DNA of 42,362 nucleotides from an uncultured Geobacteraceae bacterium (GTDB taxonomy: Bacteria > Desulfobacterota > Desulfuromonadia > Geobacterales > Pseudopelobacteraceae): positions 1 to 42,362 of the forward strand of contig CAJBRY010000695.1 in NCBI GenBank assembly GCA_903958085.1. Reading direction: 5' to 3'. The translations under genes were made by a program, and so were the position numbers. Below, piece after piece: positions 20,402 through 28,700 of this stretch (position 1 is the stretch's first letter; each line of letters opens with the position of its first letter). The notes beneath the pieces are model-generated. The model saw nothing but the letters and a program-made list of their open reading frames with translations. It made no database searches and had not been told where the DNA came from.

Positions 20402-20497
20402 TTACATCATAATTATCCGCACAAGTGTCACTCCAAGTAGCACAATGCAACTAATGCCTAGTATCCATAGTAAGAAGCAGAGTAGTTCGTCCATCAT
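20402..20497 (-). CDS. 31-residue membrane peptide in the lysis cassette
   Basis: Two bases after the endolysin stop, ATGATG opens a 31-codon frame encoding a single membrane segment (LLCFLLWILGISCIVLLGVT) between an acidic N-terminus (MMDE) and an arginine, an N-out or N-in pinhole/antiholin-like layout. It fills the gap between endolysin and holin, with GGGGG upstream as possible ribosome site. It may modulate the holin; that is inference from position. Confidence 0.55.
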   Translation of the reverse strand: MMDELLCFLLWILGISCIVLLGVTLVRIIMM

Positions 20498-20498
20498 A

Positions 20499-20957
20499 TC
20501 AGGCCCCCATGAACAGCTTGATCTCGTTCTCTCTCCTGTTGACCAGGCCTTTGTTTATAACATGCTGACCGTGGATAGTGATTTTGTTCCATAACCGGAG
20601 TGCTGCCGGGACATCCTCTTTCCGGTTCTCGTTTATTGCCCGTAGAACGCTGGAACTGCAAAACCCGGCTACGCCAATGTTGAACACGAAAATTACCAGT
20701 GCATCATATTCATGTTGTTCGAGAGGCGTGGTTACGCGGGAATTGACCAGTGACTCAAAGCGGCGGAGATCAGTTTTTAACAACTCTTTTGCCTGTTGTT
20801 CTGTGATACCTCCAGCGTATTTCCCGCCGATCTTCTCCTTCTGGGTTAGCAGATGTCCTACGCCGATGGTCGGGAGACCCGCAGCATCCTTGTAAATATG
20901 CGGTACGCACCCCTCCCACTTAGTCAGTAGGTCTACCCCATGTTCACTGATTTGCAT
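20499..20957 (-). CDS. Endolysin, T4-type lysozyme (GH24)
   Basis: The 152-residue product has the GH24 catalytic triad in order: E in KWEGCVPHIYKDAAGLPTIG, with E-x8-D-x5-T spacing intact, followed by GVGHLLT. The remaining helical lobe (ALVIFVFNIGVAGFCSSSVL) is also typical (family FxFNxGxxxFxxSTLL). It cleaves peptidoglycan glycan strands. There is no signal or SAR segment, so it depends on the holin. The ATG at 20957 is preferred over the upstream in-frame start because GAGGAA lies just before it and the earlier residues do not belong to the family. Confidence 0.9.
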   Translation of the reverse strand: MQISEHGVDLLTKWEGCVPHIYKDAAGLPTIGVGHLLTQKEKIGGKYAGGITEQQAKELLKTDLRRFESLVNSRVTTPLEQHEYDALVIFVFNIGVAGFCSSSVLRAINENRKEDVPAALRLWNKITIHGQHVINKGLVNRRENEIKLFMGA

Positions 20958-21126
20958 GACTTTCCTCGCGGTACAGTGTGCGTAGTTGCGGTGCCCCTTC
21001 ACATACATTAGTTGAGTCGGACACCAGACCACGGTTAACCTCCATTCGGCATGGGCTCGAGTCTCCCAATTCTATACACTCCCTAAGATTTATTGCATGA
21101 CATTCATTGTGATGACATGGCCTCAT
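20944..21126 (-). CDS. Small cysteine-containing hypothetical protein
   Basis: The 60-residue product starts at an ATG overlapping the previous stop (TGATG), with GGAGG upstream. It has CHHNEC near the N-terminus and further cysteines (LRECIELGDSSPCRMEVNRG), which may bind a metal. Its end overlaps the endolysin start by 14 bases, so the endolysin ribosome site lies inside it. Function unknown. Confidence 0.6.
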   Translation of the reverse strand: MRPCHHNECHAINLRECIELGDSSPCRMEVNRGLVSDSTNVCEGAPQLRTLYREESHANQ

Positions 21127-21314
21127 CAAAGTCCTCCGTCGATTATATGTTCTATCCATTCATACATACAGCCTCTACAATACCCGTGCCAGTGTCGCCC
21201 TGGAATCCGTATCTGGTTAGTGATACCGCAACCCCCATCGAAGTGATAAACTAACATCCCCGACAGGTAATGGCAAGAGGGGCATCGTACCCCATAGATT
21301 GTCTGTGTACTCAT
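21126..21314 (-). CDS. Small zinc-ribbon protein
   Basis: The 62-residue product contains VRCPSCHYLSG and HGYCRGCMYEW, two CxxC pairs separated by about 33 residues, a zinc-ribbon layout somewhat like Com-type translational regulators. It is linked by ATGA/TGATG overlaps to both neighbours. No specific role can be assigned. Confidence 0.6.
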   Translation of the reverse strand: MSTQTIYGVRCPSCHYLSGMLVYHFDGGCGITNQIRIPGRHWHGYCRGCMYEWIEHIIDGGL

Positions 21315-21571
21315 TCATCGCTCGAAGGATCTCGGTCGGTGACTCTCCTGGCGTAGGGCTGACCAAACCCGTTTAATCTGCCGCCATGCAATTCACCTTG
21401 CAACTGCGCCAAGGTCATGGATAAGGTCGAGTATTTCTCGTAAAGATCATCGAGGCACTGCTTGAAGTCGTCCCGGTCGCGCTTCATTGTGTACCCGATG
21501 TACCCGCAGAGGCCGACAATGATTGATTGTACCAAGTCGATGTGTTCATACCATGCTGTCACTGGTTGCAA
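21311..21571 (-). CDS. Small membrane/coiled-coil protein, TTG start
   Basis: The 86-residue product begins with a TTG seven bases after AGGAG. A membrane segment (IDLVQSIIVGLCGYIGYTM, about 11-29) is followed by a coiled-coil-like helix (KRDRDDFKQCLDDLYEKYST LSMTLAQLQGELHG). It lies between the tailspike and the lysis genes. The layout resembles small holin or antiholin-like phage proteins, but I cannot assign it. Confidence 0.55.
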   Translation of the reverse strand: MQPVTAWYEHIDLVQSIIVGLCGYIGYTMKRDRDDFKQCLDDLYEKYSTLSMTLAQLQGELHGGRLNGFGQPYARRVTDRDPSSDE

Positions 21572-21594
21572 TGTTTTACTCCTTGGGCAAGTTA

Positions 21595-23334
21595 CTACTC
21601 CACCGTAATGTTCTCAAGAACAAACAAATCTTCGCTATTGAAAAAACTTGACGTGATACGGAGATTAAGAATGGGGTTTGTTACGCTGTGGGTTAGTGTA
21701 ATTACAATATCCATTCCAGACACTGCAATAGTTGAAACAGTACCGTACTTACCTAATTCAGTAAGATTCGTTAGTGTGCTTAGACTGCCAAAAGAAAACT
21801 GTGCGGAGAACGAATATGGCACTGCCGTATTATCTGTACCGTCCATACCTATGATTTCAACAATGTGTTTACGATTGCAATGATTTTGAGAAATTACTGG
21901 TATAACTATTTTAGTACCAGTACCAACTACGATGAGAGATGTAACATCTTTGAACGAAGTATTACTTACAGTTAATTGAGTTGCAACTAGCAGTTGCACA
22001 TTGGTTGTAGAATTCATCGTTATACCAGCATTGTACTGAGCTAACTCCCAAGTACCAACAAATATATTTGGTAACGTATCATATGATGGTAATGGGTGGC
22101 TTATTGTAACCCACGAATTACCGAACATATAGACCGAGTTCAGGCCAGTGTTCGCAGTCCATGTTATTAAATTATGCCCCCGCGCAAAGTTACACCCGGT
22201 TATCACTGCATGATACCAAGTGTCAATTTCTATCAGTGTAGATGTAACTGGTGTACTATTAGTGCCTCGTATAATAGAGTTCGTCAGTATAAAATGTGAG
22301 TTACCTCCGTTTGCGTCACCGTCGTAACCTACCCGAAATATTGGCCCAGTCCCAGTAACCGGAACTGCTTCAGTATACATACCATTTATGGTCGCGCCAC
22401 ACCCTTGATGGATATTCATGCCACCTAGAGTACAGCTTTCAATTAGGCAAGAATTAAATTCTGACCATATAGAATAACCAGAAGCACTGCCCTCTAGTAT
22501 GACCGCCCACGGAGAACCACGGAAAGTACAGGTGTTAAATGTCTGTGTAGTAGTAGTACCTTCGTCAGATATTTTTAAACCAGCTTCCTTACATGAGAGT
22601 GTATTGATATTGGTGTAAACACATCTCATCCCATGCCAAATATCAATACCAACCCCGAAATAACCATTGATGCCTATATTTTCAAAAATGCTTGATGCAG
22701 GGTTTTTCAATAATAATCCTGTTGTGCCAACTGTATCATTAAAAGCAAACATATCTAAGTTAGAAACTCTTACATTCCATGTGTACCCTGCGCCAGTTGC
22801 GGGACTATCCGGCCCGAGTGATATTAGTGGAATGGCTTCAGTCGTTACTAACATTAATTGACACCCGTAATTGACTCCTGAGTATGTTTTAGAAATCGGA
22901 TCAAATGGTACTGCATGTGACCCAATTAATTGTGTACCCTGATATATATTTAACGTATCTGTGATTTTATATGAACCGGGCGGTATACGAACGGGGAACA
23001 AACTTCCGGCTGCGTCAATGGCATGTTGAAACGCCTGAGTGCTATCAGTACCAGCACCAGTAGAGTAATCACCATCACCAACAGCACCAAACCAAAGAGG
23101 GTCCACATAGTCTACCACACCAGTTGAAAAGGTAAGAGAGCCCGCTCCTGAGTACGTTATTACACCATTATTTTCTATTTTAAATTTACGCCCTGTTACA
23201 ACTTCAGCGGAATTAATATTGACTGGGCCCGTAATTACAATAGTTTTACCAAGGGTATCCGCATCGGTTAAAGCGGCATGTAATGTTGGCTTACTTATAG
23301 TTTTGCCGTTAGTTGAAACCACCAGAATAGCCAT
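21595..23334 (-). CDS. Tailspike with right-handed beta-helix (pectate-lyase fold)
   Basis: The 579-residue product has a short N-terminal domain and then VDPLWFGAVGDGDYSTGAGT DSTQAFQHAIDAAG (about 76-110), the signature opening of the pectate-lyase-like family used by many tailspikes and depolymerases. A long series of short strands (IFENIGINGYFGVGIDIW, CTFRGSPWAVILEG, SCLIESCTLGGMNIHQ) forms the predicted beta-helix, and a separate beta-rich C-terminal domain follows from about 440. It would bind and probably degrade surface polysaccharide of the host. AAGGAG precedes the ATG. Confidence 0.8.
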   Translation of the reverse strand: MAILVVSTNGKTISKPTLHAALTDADTLGKTIVITGPVNINSAEVVTGRKFKIENNGVITYSGAGSLTFSTGVVDYVDPLWFGAVGDGDYSTGAGTDSTQAFQHAIDAAGSLFPVRIPPGSYKITDTLNIYQGTQLIGSHAVPFDPISKTYSGVNYGCQLMLVTTEAIPLISLGPDSPATGAGYTWNVRVSNLDMFAFNDTVGTTGLLLKNPASSIFENIGINGYFGVGIDIWHGMRCVYTNINTLSCKEAGLKISDEGTTTTQTFNTCTFRGSPWAVILEGSASGYSIWSEFNSCLIESCTLGGMNIHQGCGATINGMYTEAVPVTGTGPIFRVGYDGDANGGNSHFILTNSIIRGTNSTPVTSTLIEIDTWYHAVITGCNFARGHNLITWTANTGLNSVYMFGNSWVTISHPLPSYDTLPNIFVGTWELAQYNAGITMNSTTNVQLLVATQLTVSNTSFKDVTSLIVVGTGTKIVIPVISQNHCNRKHIVEIIGMDGTDNTAVPYSFSAQFSFGSLSTLTNLTELGKYGTVSTIAVSGMDIVITLTHSVTNPILNLRITSSFFNSEDLFVLENITVE

Positions 23335-23349
23335 ACAAAACTCCTTTTA

Positions 23350-25086
23350 TTATGTGTGGGTTATTTTAATGTAAGCGTATTTGAGAGAAACAGTAGAGCC
23401 ACTAATCTGTTTACCCTGTGCATACAATCCGTTAAGAGTTATGGCTCCCATGTACGTATTTGGAGCAGAAGCCACTGTTATTGAGGCGTTTGTACCCGAA
23501 CACACTATTGTAGCCGTAGCGGAGTAAGGATCGGCATTTGTATTAGCTACCGTAACTGTTACAATGTACGTTCCGCTAGTCATTAGAAACAAATCAGTAG
23601 CAGTATTGGTTAACGAGGAAACAGCACCGTTCCCGGATAAATAACTTGGCGAGGTAAACGGCAACGTTACGGTATGGGTAGTTGGCGTAATAACCATCAG
23701 GGGGTTATTATAGTCTGCTGTACCGCCAGTTAACCAATAGTGATAACCGTTACTAGAATCGTATGTTGCTGCCCCGCTCTCTGCGCTTACATCAAGAAAA
23801 GTAGTTCCGGTTGACCGAACAATATGCAATTTCCCTTTAGTGCTGAGAGTTTTAGCTGAGAAATCCTGTGTTATCAGGCCAGCCAGTTGTGCATACACAC
23901 CATCAAAATAAGTTTTCAGGACGCTCTTCACATATGCCCAGGTCATCTTATGGAGCAGTCCACCGGTATGATTCCTCATTGCGACTGTATCTGTGTCATC
24001 AGGAGCGGTGATTGCCGTTGCTGCATTTATCAGTGCACCAATGGTGGTGGCTGTTTCGGCAGGGGCGGCTGACAAGGCATCTGTGGCGAATGTCGCCAGC
24101 GATTTGTCTCCCCTCAGGTACTGTGCAGTTGTGCCGGCGGTTATAGCCGGTTCTTTACCGTAGAACGTAGACCAATCCGCGGCAGTCAAGGCACCCCTGT
24201 TTGCTGCCGAGGCACTTGGAACTTGCAGGGTTATAACTGGGGTGCTTGTTCCGGTGGCGACAGTGGAGGAGAGATCCGTTCCGGTTGTACCCAATGTGAG
24301 AGCTGCCACGGATGTGACTGTCCCGACATTGGCCGTTGCTCCGGTCGCTATGCCATCGAGCTTAGTTATCTGGGTAGCTGTGGCGTAACCATTTACACTT
24401 GCTGTAGCTGCTGCCATACTTATTACAGGAGTGGTAGTCCCTGTGGCTACAGATACTGGAGCCGTTCCAGATACAGATGTTACCGTACCTACGTTACCTG
24501 TATAAAGCGTATCAAAGTAAGTCTTCAAGAACGCCTTAACATTCGTCCACGTTATCTTCTTGAGAACCGAAGACTCAGCAGTAGCAACAAGGTCAGTGTC
24601 GTTCGGGGTAGCGGCTGTGGATCCGTTAATCAGTGCGCCTATCCGAGCGGCAGTCTCGTCCCCTGTGTTGGTTCCTGTGATACCGTCTAACTTCGTTATC
24701 TGGGTAGAGGTAGCGTAACCGTTGACGCTTGCTGTAGCTGCTGCCATACTTATGACAGGAGTGGTAGTCCCTGTGGCTACAGATACTGGAGCAGTTCCAG
24801 ATACAGATGTTACCGTGCCTACGTTACCTGTATAAAGCGTATCAAAGTAAGTCTTTAGAAAAGCCTTTAGCACAGTCCAAGTTGTACGAAGCAGTCCAGT
24901 ACCGCGCAAAGAGACAACTTCGTCAGTATTTACAGGAGTAGGATCAGAAGTCAGCAACACCCCAAGCGGAGAAACTACCGTGCCAAGACCAGTGAGAGTT
25001 GCGTCAGTCTCTATTGGTTCCAGTTCGGCTATAGAAGTAAGAACCAGGTCAGCCTTCCCGGTCTGCGAATTGTTCTTGTATTTCAT
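23350..25086 (-). CDS. Tail fiber protein with internal repeats
   Basis: The 578-residue product is Thr/Ala/Gly-rich and repetitive: the unit GTVTSVSGTAPVSVATGTTT PVISMAAATASVNGYA...QITKLDGI occurs twice, and WTxxKAFLKTYFDTLYTGN occurs three times in varied form. The C-terminal ~170 residues are unique and beta-rich, as expected of a receptor-binding tip. The start ATG at 25086 overlaps the stop of the upstream gene (ATGA); a TTG four codons earlier is less likely. It lies between an adaptor-like protein and the tailspike. Confidence 0.75.
   Translation of the reverse strand: MKYKNNSQTGKADLVLTSIAELEPIETDATLTGLGTVVSPLGVLLTSDPTPVNTDEVVSLRGTGLLRTTWTVLKAFLKTYFDTLYTGNVGTVTSVSGTAPVSVATGTTTPVISMAAATASVNGYATSTQITKLDGITGTNTGDETAARIGALINGSTAATPNDTDLVATAESSVLKKITWTNVKAFLKTYFDTLYTGNVGTVTSVSGTAPVSVATGTTTPVISMAAATASVNGYATATQITKLDGIATGATANVGTVTSVAALTLGTTGTDLSSTVATGTSTPVITLQVPSASAANRGALTAADWSTFYGKEPAITAGTTAQYLRGDKSLATFATDALSAAPAETATTIGALINAATAITAPDDTDTVAMRNHTGGLLHKMTWAYVKSVLKTYFDGVYAQLAGLITQDFSAKTLSTKGKLHIVRSTGTTFLDVSAESGAATYDSSNGYHYWLTGGTADYNNPLMVITPTTHTVTLPFTSPSYLSGNGAVSSLTNTATDLFLMTSGTYIVTVTVANTNADPYSATATIVCSGTNASITVASAPNTYMGAITLNGLYAQGKQISGSTVSLKYAYIKITHT
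24352..24873 (-). repeat. Direct duplication inside the fiber gene
   Basis: About 180 bases at 24352-24530 and 24688-24873 are closely similar, including a shared stretch reading CTTGCTGTAGCTGCTGCCAT on the plus strand. The copies differ mostly at third positions. They encode the duplicated shaft unit of the fiber. Confidence 0.75.
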
Positions 25087-25577
25087 GTGATATACCAAGT
25101 GCTGTTGGAAAGGCTAAAATTTACAGTCTCGCCCTGAACGGTAAGCGAGTAAGTAGCCAGGCCGTTAATAGTCTGACCAGCTACACCTGGAGAGATCACG
25201 ACGGCAGTAGCCGAAGCATCGGATTTGCAGACTATCACCGAACCACCATCCGGCAGAGTATAAGTCGGGTGGGTGCTGGCGTCTTGAACTATCATTGAAC
25301 CATCTTCACCTGAAGCCGTGATATTGTCCCGGGAATACCGGATCGTGCCATTAGTATTTTTTATGACTATGAGATAGTTACCTGCACCGTAAAGTTGAGC
25401 GGTAGAATTGGCATCTAAAGTATAAGGATTGGCTGCTTGTGTAGTTTTGAACTGGTCGAGGTAAACCGGTTTAAGAGTGGTAGTGCCAGCTTCGTAAAAG
25501 GTTAGAGTCCCGTTAATCAACGCTCCATCAATCGCCGTTCTGACTTGAGAAAGCAAAAAGTCAAATTGAGTCGCCAT
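25083..25577 (-). CDS. Fiber-module adaptor or virion-binding protein
   Basis: The 164-residue product has the segment NGTLTFYEAGTTTLKPVYLD followed by NPYTLDANSTAQLYGAGNYL. This is the pattern of N-terminal virion-binding domains of podovirus tailspikes and fibers (xxFxxAGTxTPxxVYxD...NPvxLDaxG). Here it is a separate small protein, coupled by ATGA to the fiber gene, and likely anchors the fiber or spike to the tail. GGAGG precedes the ATG. Confidence 0.65.
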   Translation of the reverse strand: MATQFDFLLSQVRTAIDGALINGTLTFYEAGTTTLKPVYLDQFKTTQAANPYTLDANSTAQLYGAGNYLIVIKNTNGTIRYSRDNITASGEDGSMIVQDASTHPTYTLPDGGSVIVCKSDASATAVVISPGVAGQTINGLATYSLTVQGETVNFSLSNSTWYIT

Positions 25578-25589
25578 TATCGGCCTCCG

Positions 25590-25784
25590 TTATTTCTTTT
25601 TAGTCTTTTTAATCTTAGAAGCCAACAGCTTTTTATCAGCGGCGATATCTTTTTTCATCATTGCTGGTGTCATCTTTGCATCAGCCGATTTGTCTGCCTT
25701 CATAACCTGTGATACAGTTTTGTTTTTCATACGTCCCCCTTGCAATAATTTACTTGTTTTTTTTGTTAATGGCGACTTCAACAC
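25590..25784 (-). CDS. Small lysine-rich late protein
   Basis: The 64-residue product starts with GTG seven bases after AGGAG. An internal ATG at 25730 (46 residues) also has a good site, AAGGGGG. The sequence is strongly basic with a KKDIAADKKLLASKIKKTKK tail. It might bind DNA or be a minor virion component, and I do not recognise it. It is located between the giant ejection protein and the fiber module. Confidence 0.6.
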   Translation of the reverse strand: MLKSPLTKKTSKLLQGGRMKNKTVSQVMKADKSADAKMTPAMMKKDIAADKKLLASKIKKTKKK

Positions 25785-25796
25785 ATCGGGTCTCCT

Positions 25797-28700
25797 TTAT
25801 CTTTGATTATCAGACATTAGTTCGACGATTGCAAGTTTCTCTTTTGGAGTGTTAGCTTGTTGCAAAGCATTAATATATTTCAAGTTGTTTTTCTTAGCCA
25901 ACATTTTGGCTATATTACCTCCAATATCTCCTTTATGGGTAGCTATTGCTACTTTATCGTCTTGTGTCAACACATCACCCCTTACTAATTTTTGTAATGC
26001 TTTCATACTCTCTATCCTTGCGGCAGCTGCATCTCCCCTCACTTTGTCTAGTGCTTCCTGGATACGTTCATCATCCCCCTTGTCGCTGATTCTATAAAAA
26101 GAACCAAAAGCGTTTAAGCCAAAAATTTTTAAGGCTCTTTCTTTTGTAGAAATATCTGTTTGTATTGAACCTGTCTCTGACCTGTATACGGTAGAAAGCA
26201 CTTTATTCCATGCGTATCTCCCCAATGCCGCCGCTGCATATTTACCTCCGGCACGGCGTTCATCTTCAGTTAAGATTGGCATTCCTGTATAGCTATCAAC
26301 GGAGGTATTGCCGCTGGAATAATACTCCGCTAAGGTCCCTCCAATAGTAATCAATGGATTGAAAGTATATGGGACTGCTGCGGTAACTGTCCCTGCCGCT
26401 GAATTTTTACCGGTTATTTTCCCGCTCATTGCATTCCATACTAAAGACCCCAACCATTGGCCTTCATAATCATTAGGAAAGCGCAGGTATTCAGCTTTGC
26501 CATCTTTATTAATATAAAGTGGAACGACACAATAAACTCTCTTATCATAATCTGGAATCTTATCAAAGACCTTCTGGAGGTAGTGACCAGCTAAACCAAC
26601 CGCTGCGGCTTTCATTAGTAACTTTGGAACAATGTTCAACATGAACATTTTCCACATAAAACGCCCAGGATTTTCCTTATATGCTGTTGCTGCCGACCTT
26701 AAACCTTGAACCCCTACGTTAGAGAATAAGTAGAGAGAATTTGTGATTTCATTGTAGGTGCCTTTATTCTTCCAATTTGGAGTTCCGACTTGGTTACGAA
26801 TAAGATTTGTTCGCCTAGATTGAGTCATCATCGGTCGTTCAAATAACCATTTATCCGTAGCGACTTTACCCCACACATCAGAAGTCGCCGCAGTATTCTC
26901 TATCCAGTCGTTTATTGGTTTTAATGTTTTAGTAATACGCCATTGGTTGTTACTTTGTGCTGATAACCCGTAATCCACGAACATCCGTACAACTTCGTTA
27001 TCATATGACTGTTCTATGCTTTCCCAAGTTCGTTTGACTGGCAAAGTTTTTTCTTTCATCATTCTTGTTATTTGGGGACTCCTAGCCCCTCCGTGGGTGA
27101 ACTTCCACACATCTTTAAAAACTGAATAATAAGCTCTTGTCACTGCAAAAGCGTCCCGCAATCTAATCTCACCTACTGAAACCAAGCTACGTTGAAAATC
27201 TCTAGGTATATTGTTTAAGATCCACTTAGGATTTTTAGACACGAATATTTCTTTCAGAACTTGAACTGCCTTTTGCCAATAACGGACCATTTGGACGGCA
27301 ACAACCGGTTGATATTCAAAAGCACCAACTAATTCTTTGTCCGCATAATATTCTTCCCATATACCTGAATTTTTAACTCTCAATATCGCCATATCTCTGT
27401 CTTTCGGCGGGATAGCCACCATCCTTTTTGTGTCGAGAGAGTATTTTTTATCTGCCAATTTGATAAAATCATCCCCACCTGACTTTAGTATTTGAACAAA
27501 GGAAAATTTAGCAGTGTTGATCCTTACGGCCCTGAGAAATGATAAATATTTTAACAATGTCATCGTGAAAACATTAGCTACATCTTCTAAACTTCCAAAC
27601 TTCTGATAAATCTTCGCGGTTATTCCCCCCATACCTGACGGATCTTCTTCAAAGAACTTTTGTATGAAAATTGTTGCGTAATCCTCACGTTCTTTCATCA
27701 ACTTAATCTGCGCGTCAGTAAAATACCCGCTCTTTTCAAATTCTGCGATAAATACAGTTTCATTGAAATTACGAAAATCTTTGCTTACTTTCTCTACCGC
27801 TGCAAATTTAGTATGTCCCAATTTATCTTCCAAATCGAATAAAATCCGCTGTGCTGTTACCGGAGTATGGCCCTTTGCCGCTGCCATAGTAACACCTCTA
27901 GCTCCTTCTGAAATAATCTGTTTAGCGAATTGATATATACTCACATCCGTCAATGTCAAATCCGCTTCTTCAATAGGTTTTAACACGGCATTATTCAAAT
28001 CATATAAAATTTGGTTCACTTCAGAAGAAAGGTAAGGGATATCTTCAATATGCTGCAATGCTTGAGCGGCTAGTGTATCATTACCCCTAATTTTACTTAC
28101 TTGTTTGATGATATTCTTTGCCGCCCATCGTTCGTCTACAAATCGCTTCATTAATGCTGCTTTTAATCCTTCCTCTTCCCTCATGCCTCTTTTAATCATT
28201 TCCTGTTGCTTAATATCACTTTCTCTGTGCATTTCATATAAAGCGTCTAACCGTGCTTTACCGACAGTATCGGGATTATTGAGACGTTGCTGGATCGCAT
28301 AATATATATCTCTAAGTTCGGGTTTTTTGTTTATATAAGAGAAAAATGCCTTTTCGAAAGTAGGGGCAATTCGTCTTAGCAGATCAGGGTTATTCAGCAC
28401 AACGCTTATTGCATCGGCATAAAGTTCAACAGGTGAAAAACGATATTTAGTAAATTGATTCACGCCTGGAGTAAAAGGTTTCCAGTGCAAAGACAAGTCC
28501 TGTAACTCCTGTTTTATAATTTCACGTTTGTATAGATAGCGTTTGTCAATCTCTGCTTGCACTAATTCGGCATAGCGCTTGGCAATCTGATCTGGTGTAG
28601 CCGATATGCCTGGTATCGTCCTGCTGACTTGTTCAGTAACTGTTTTTGTTCCGGTTTGTATCCGTTCGCCAAAACGCGACACTCTTTCATGTACCATACC

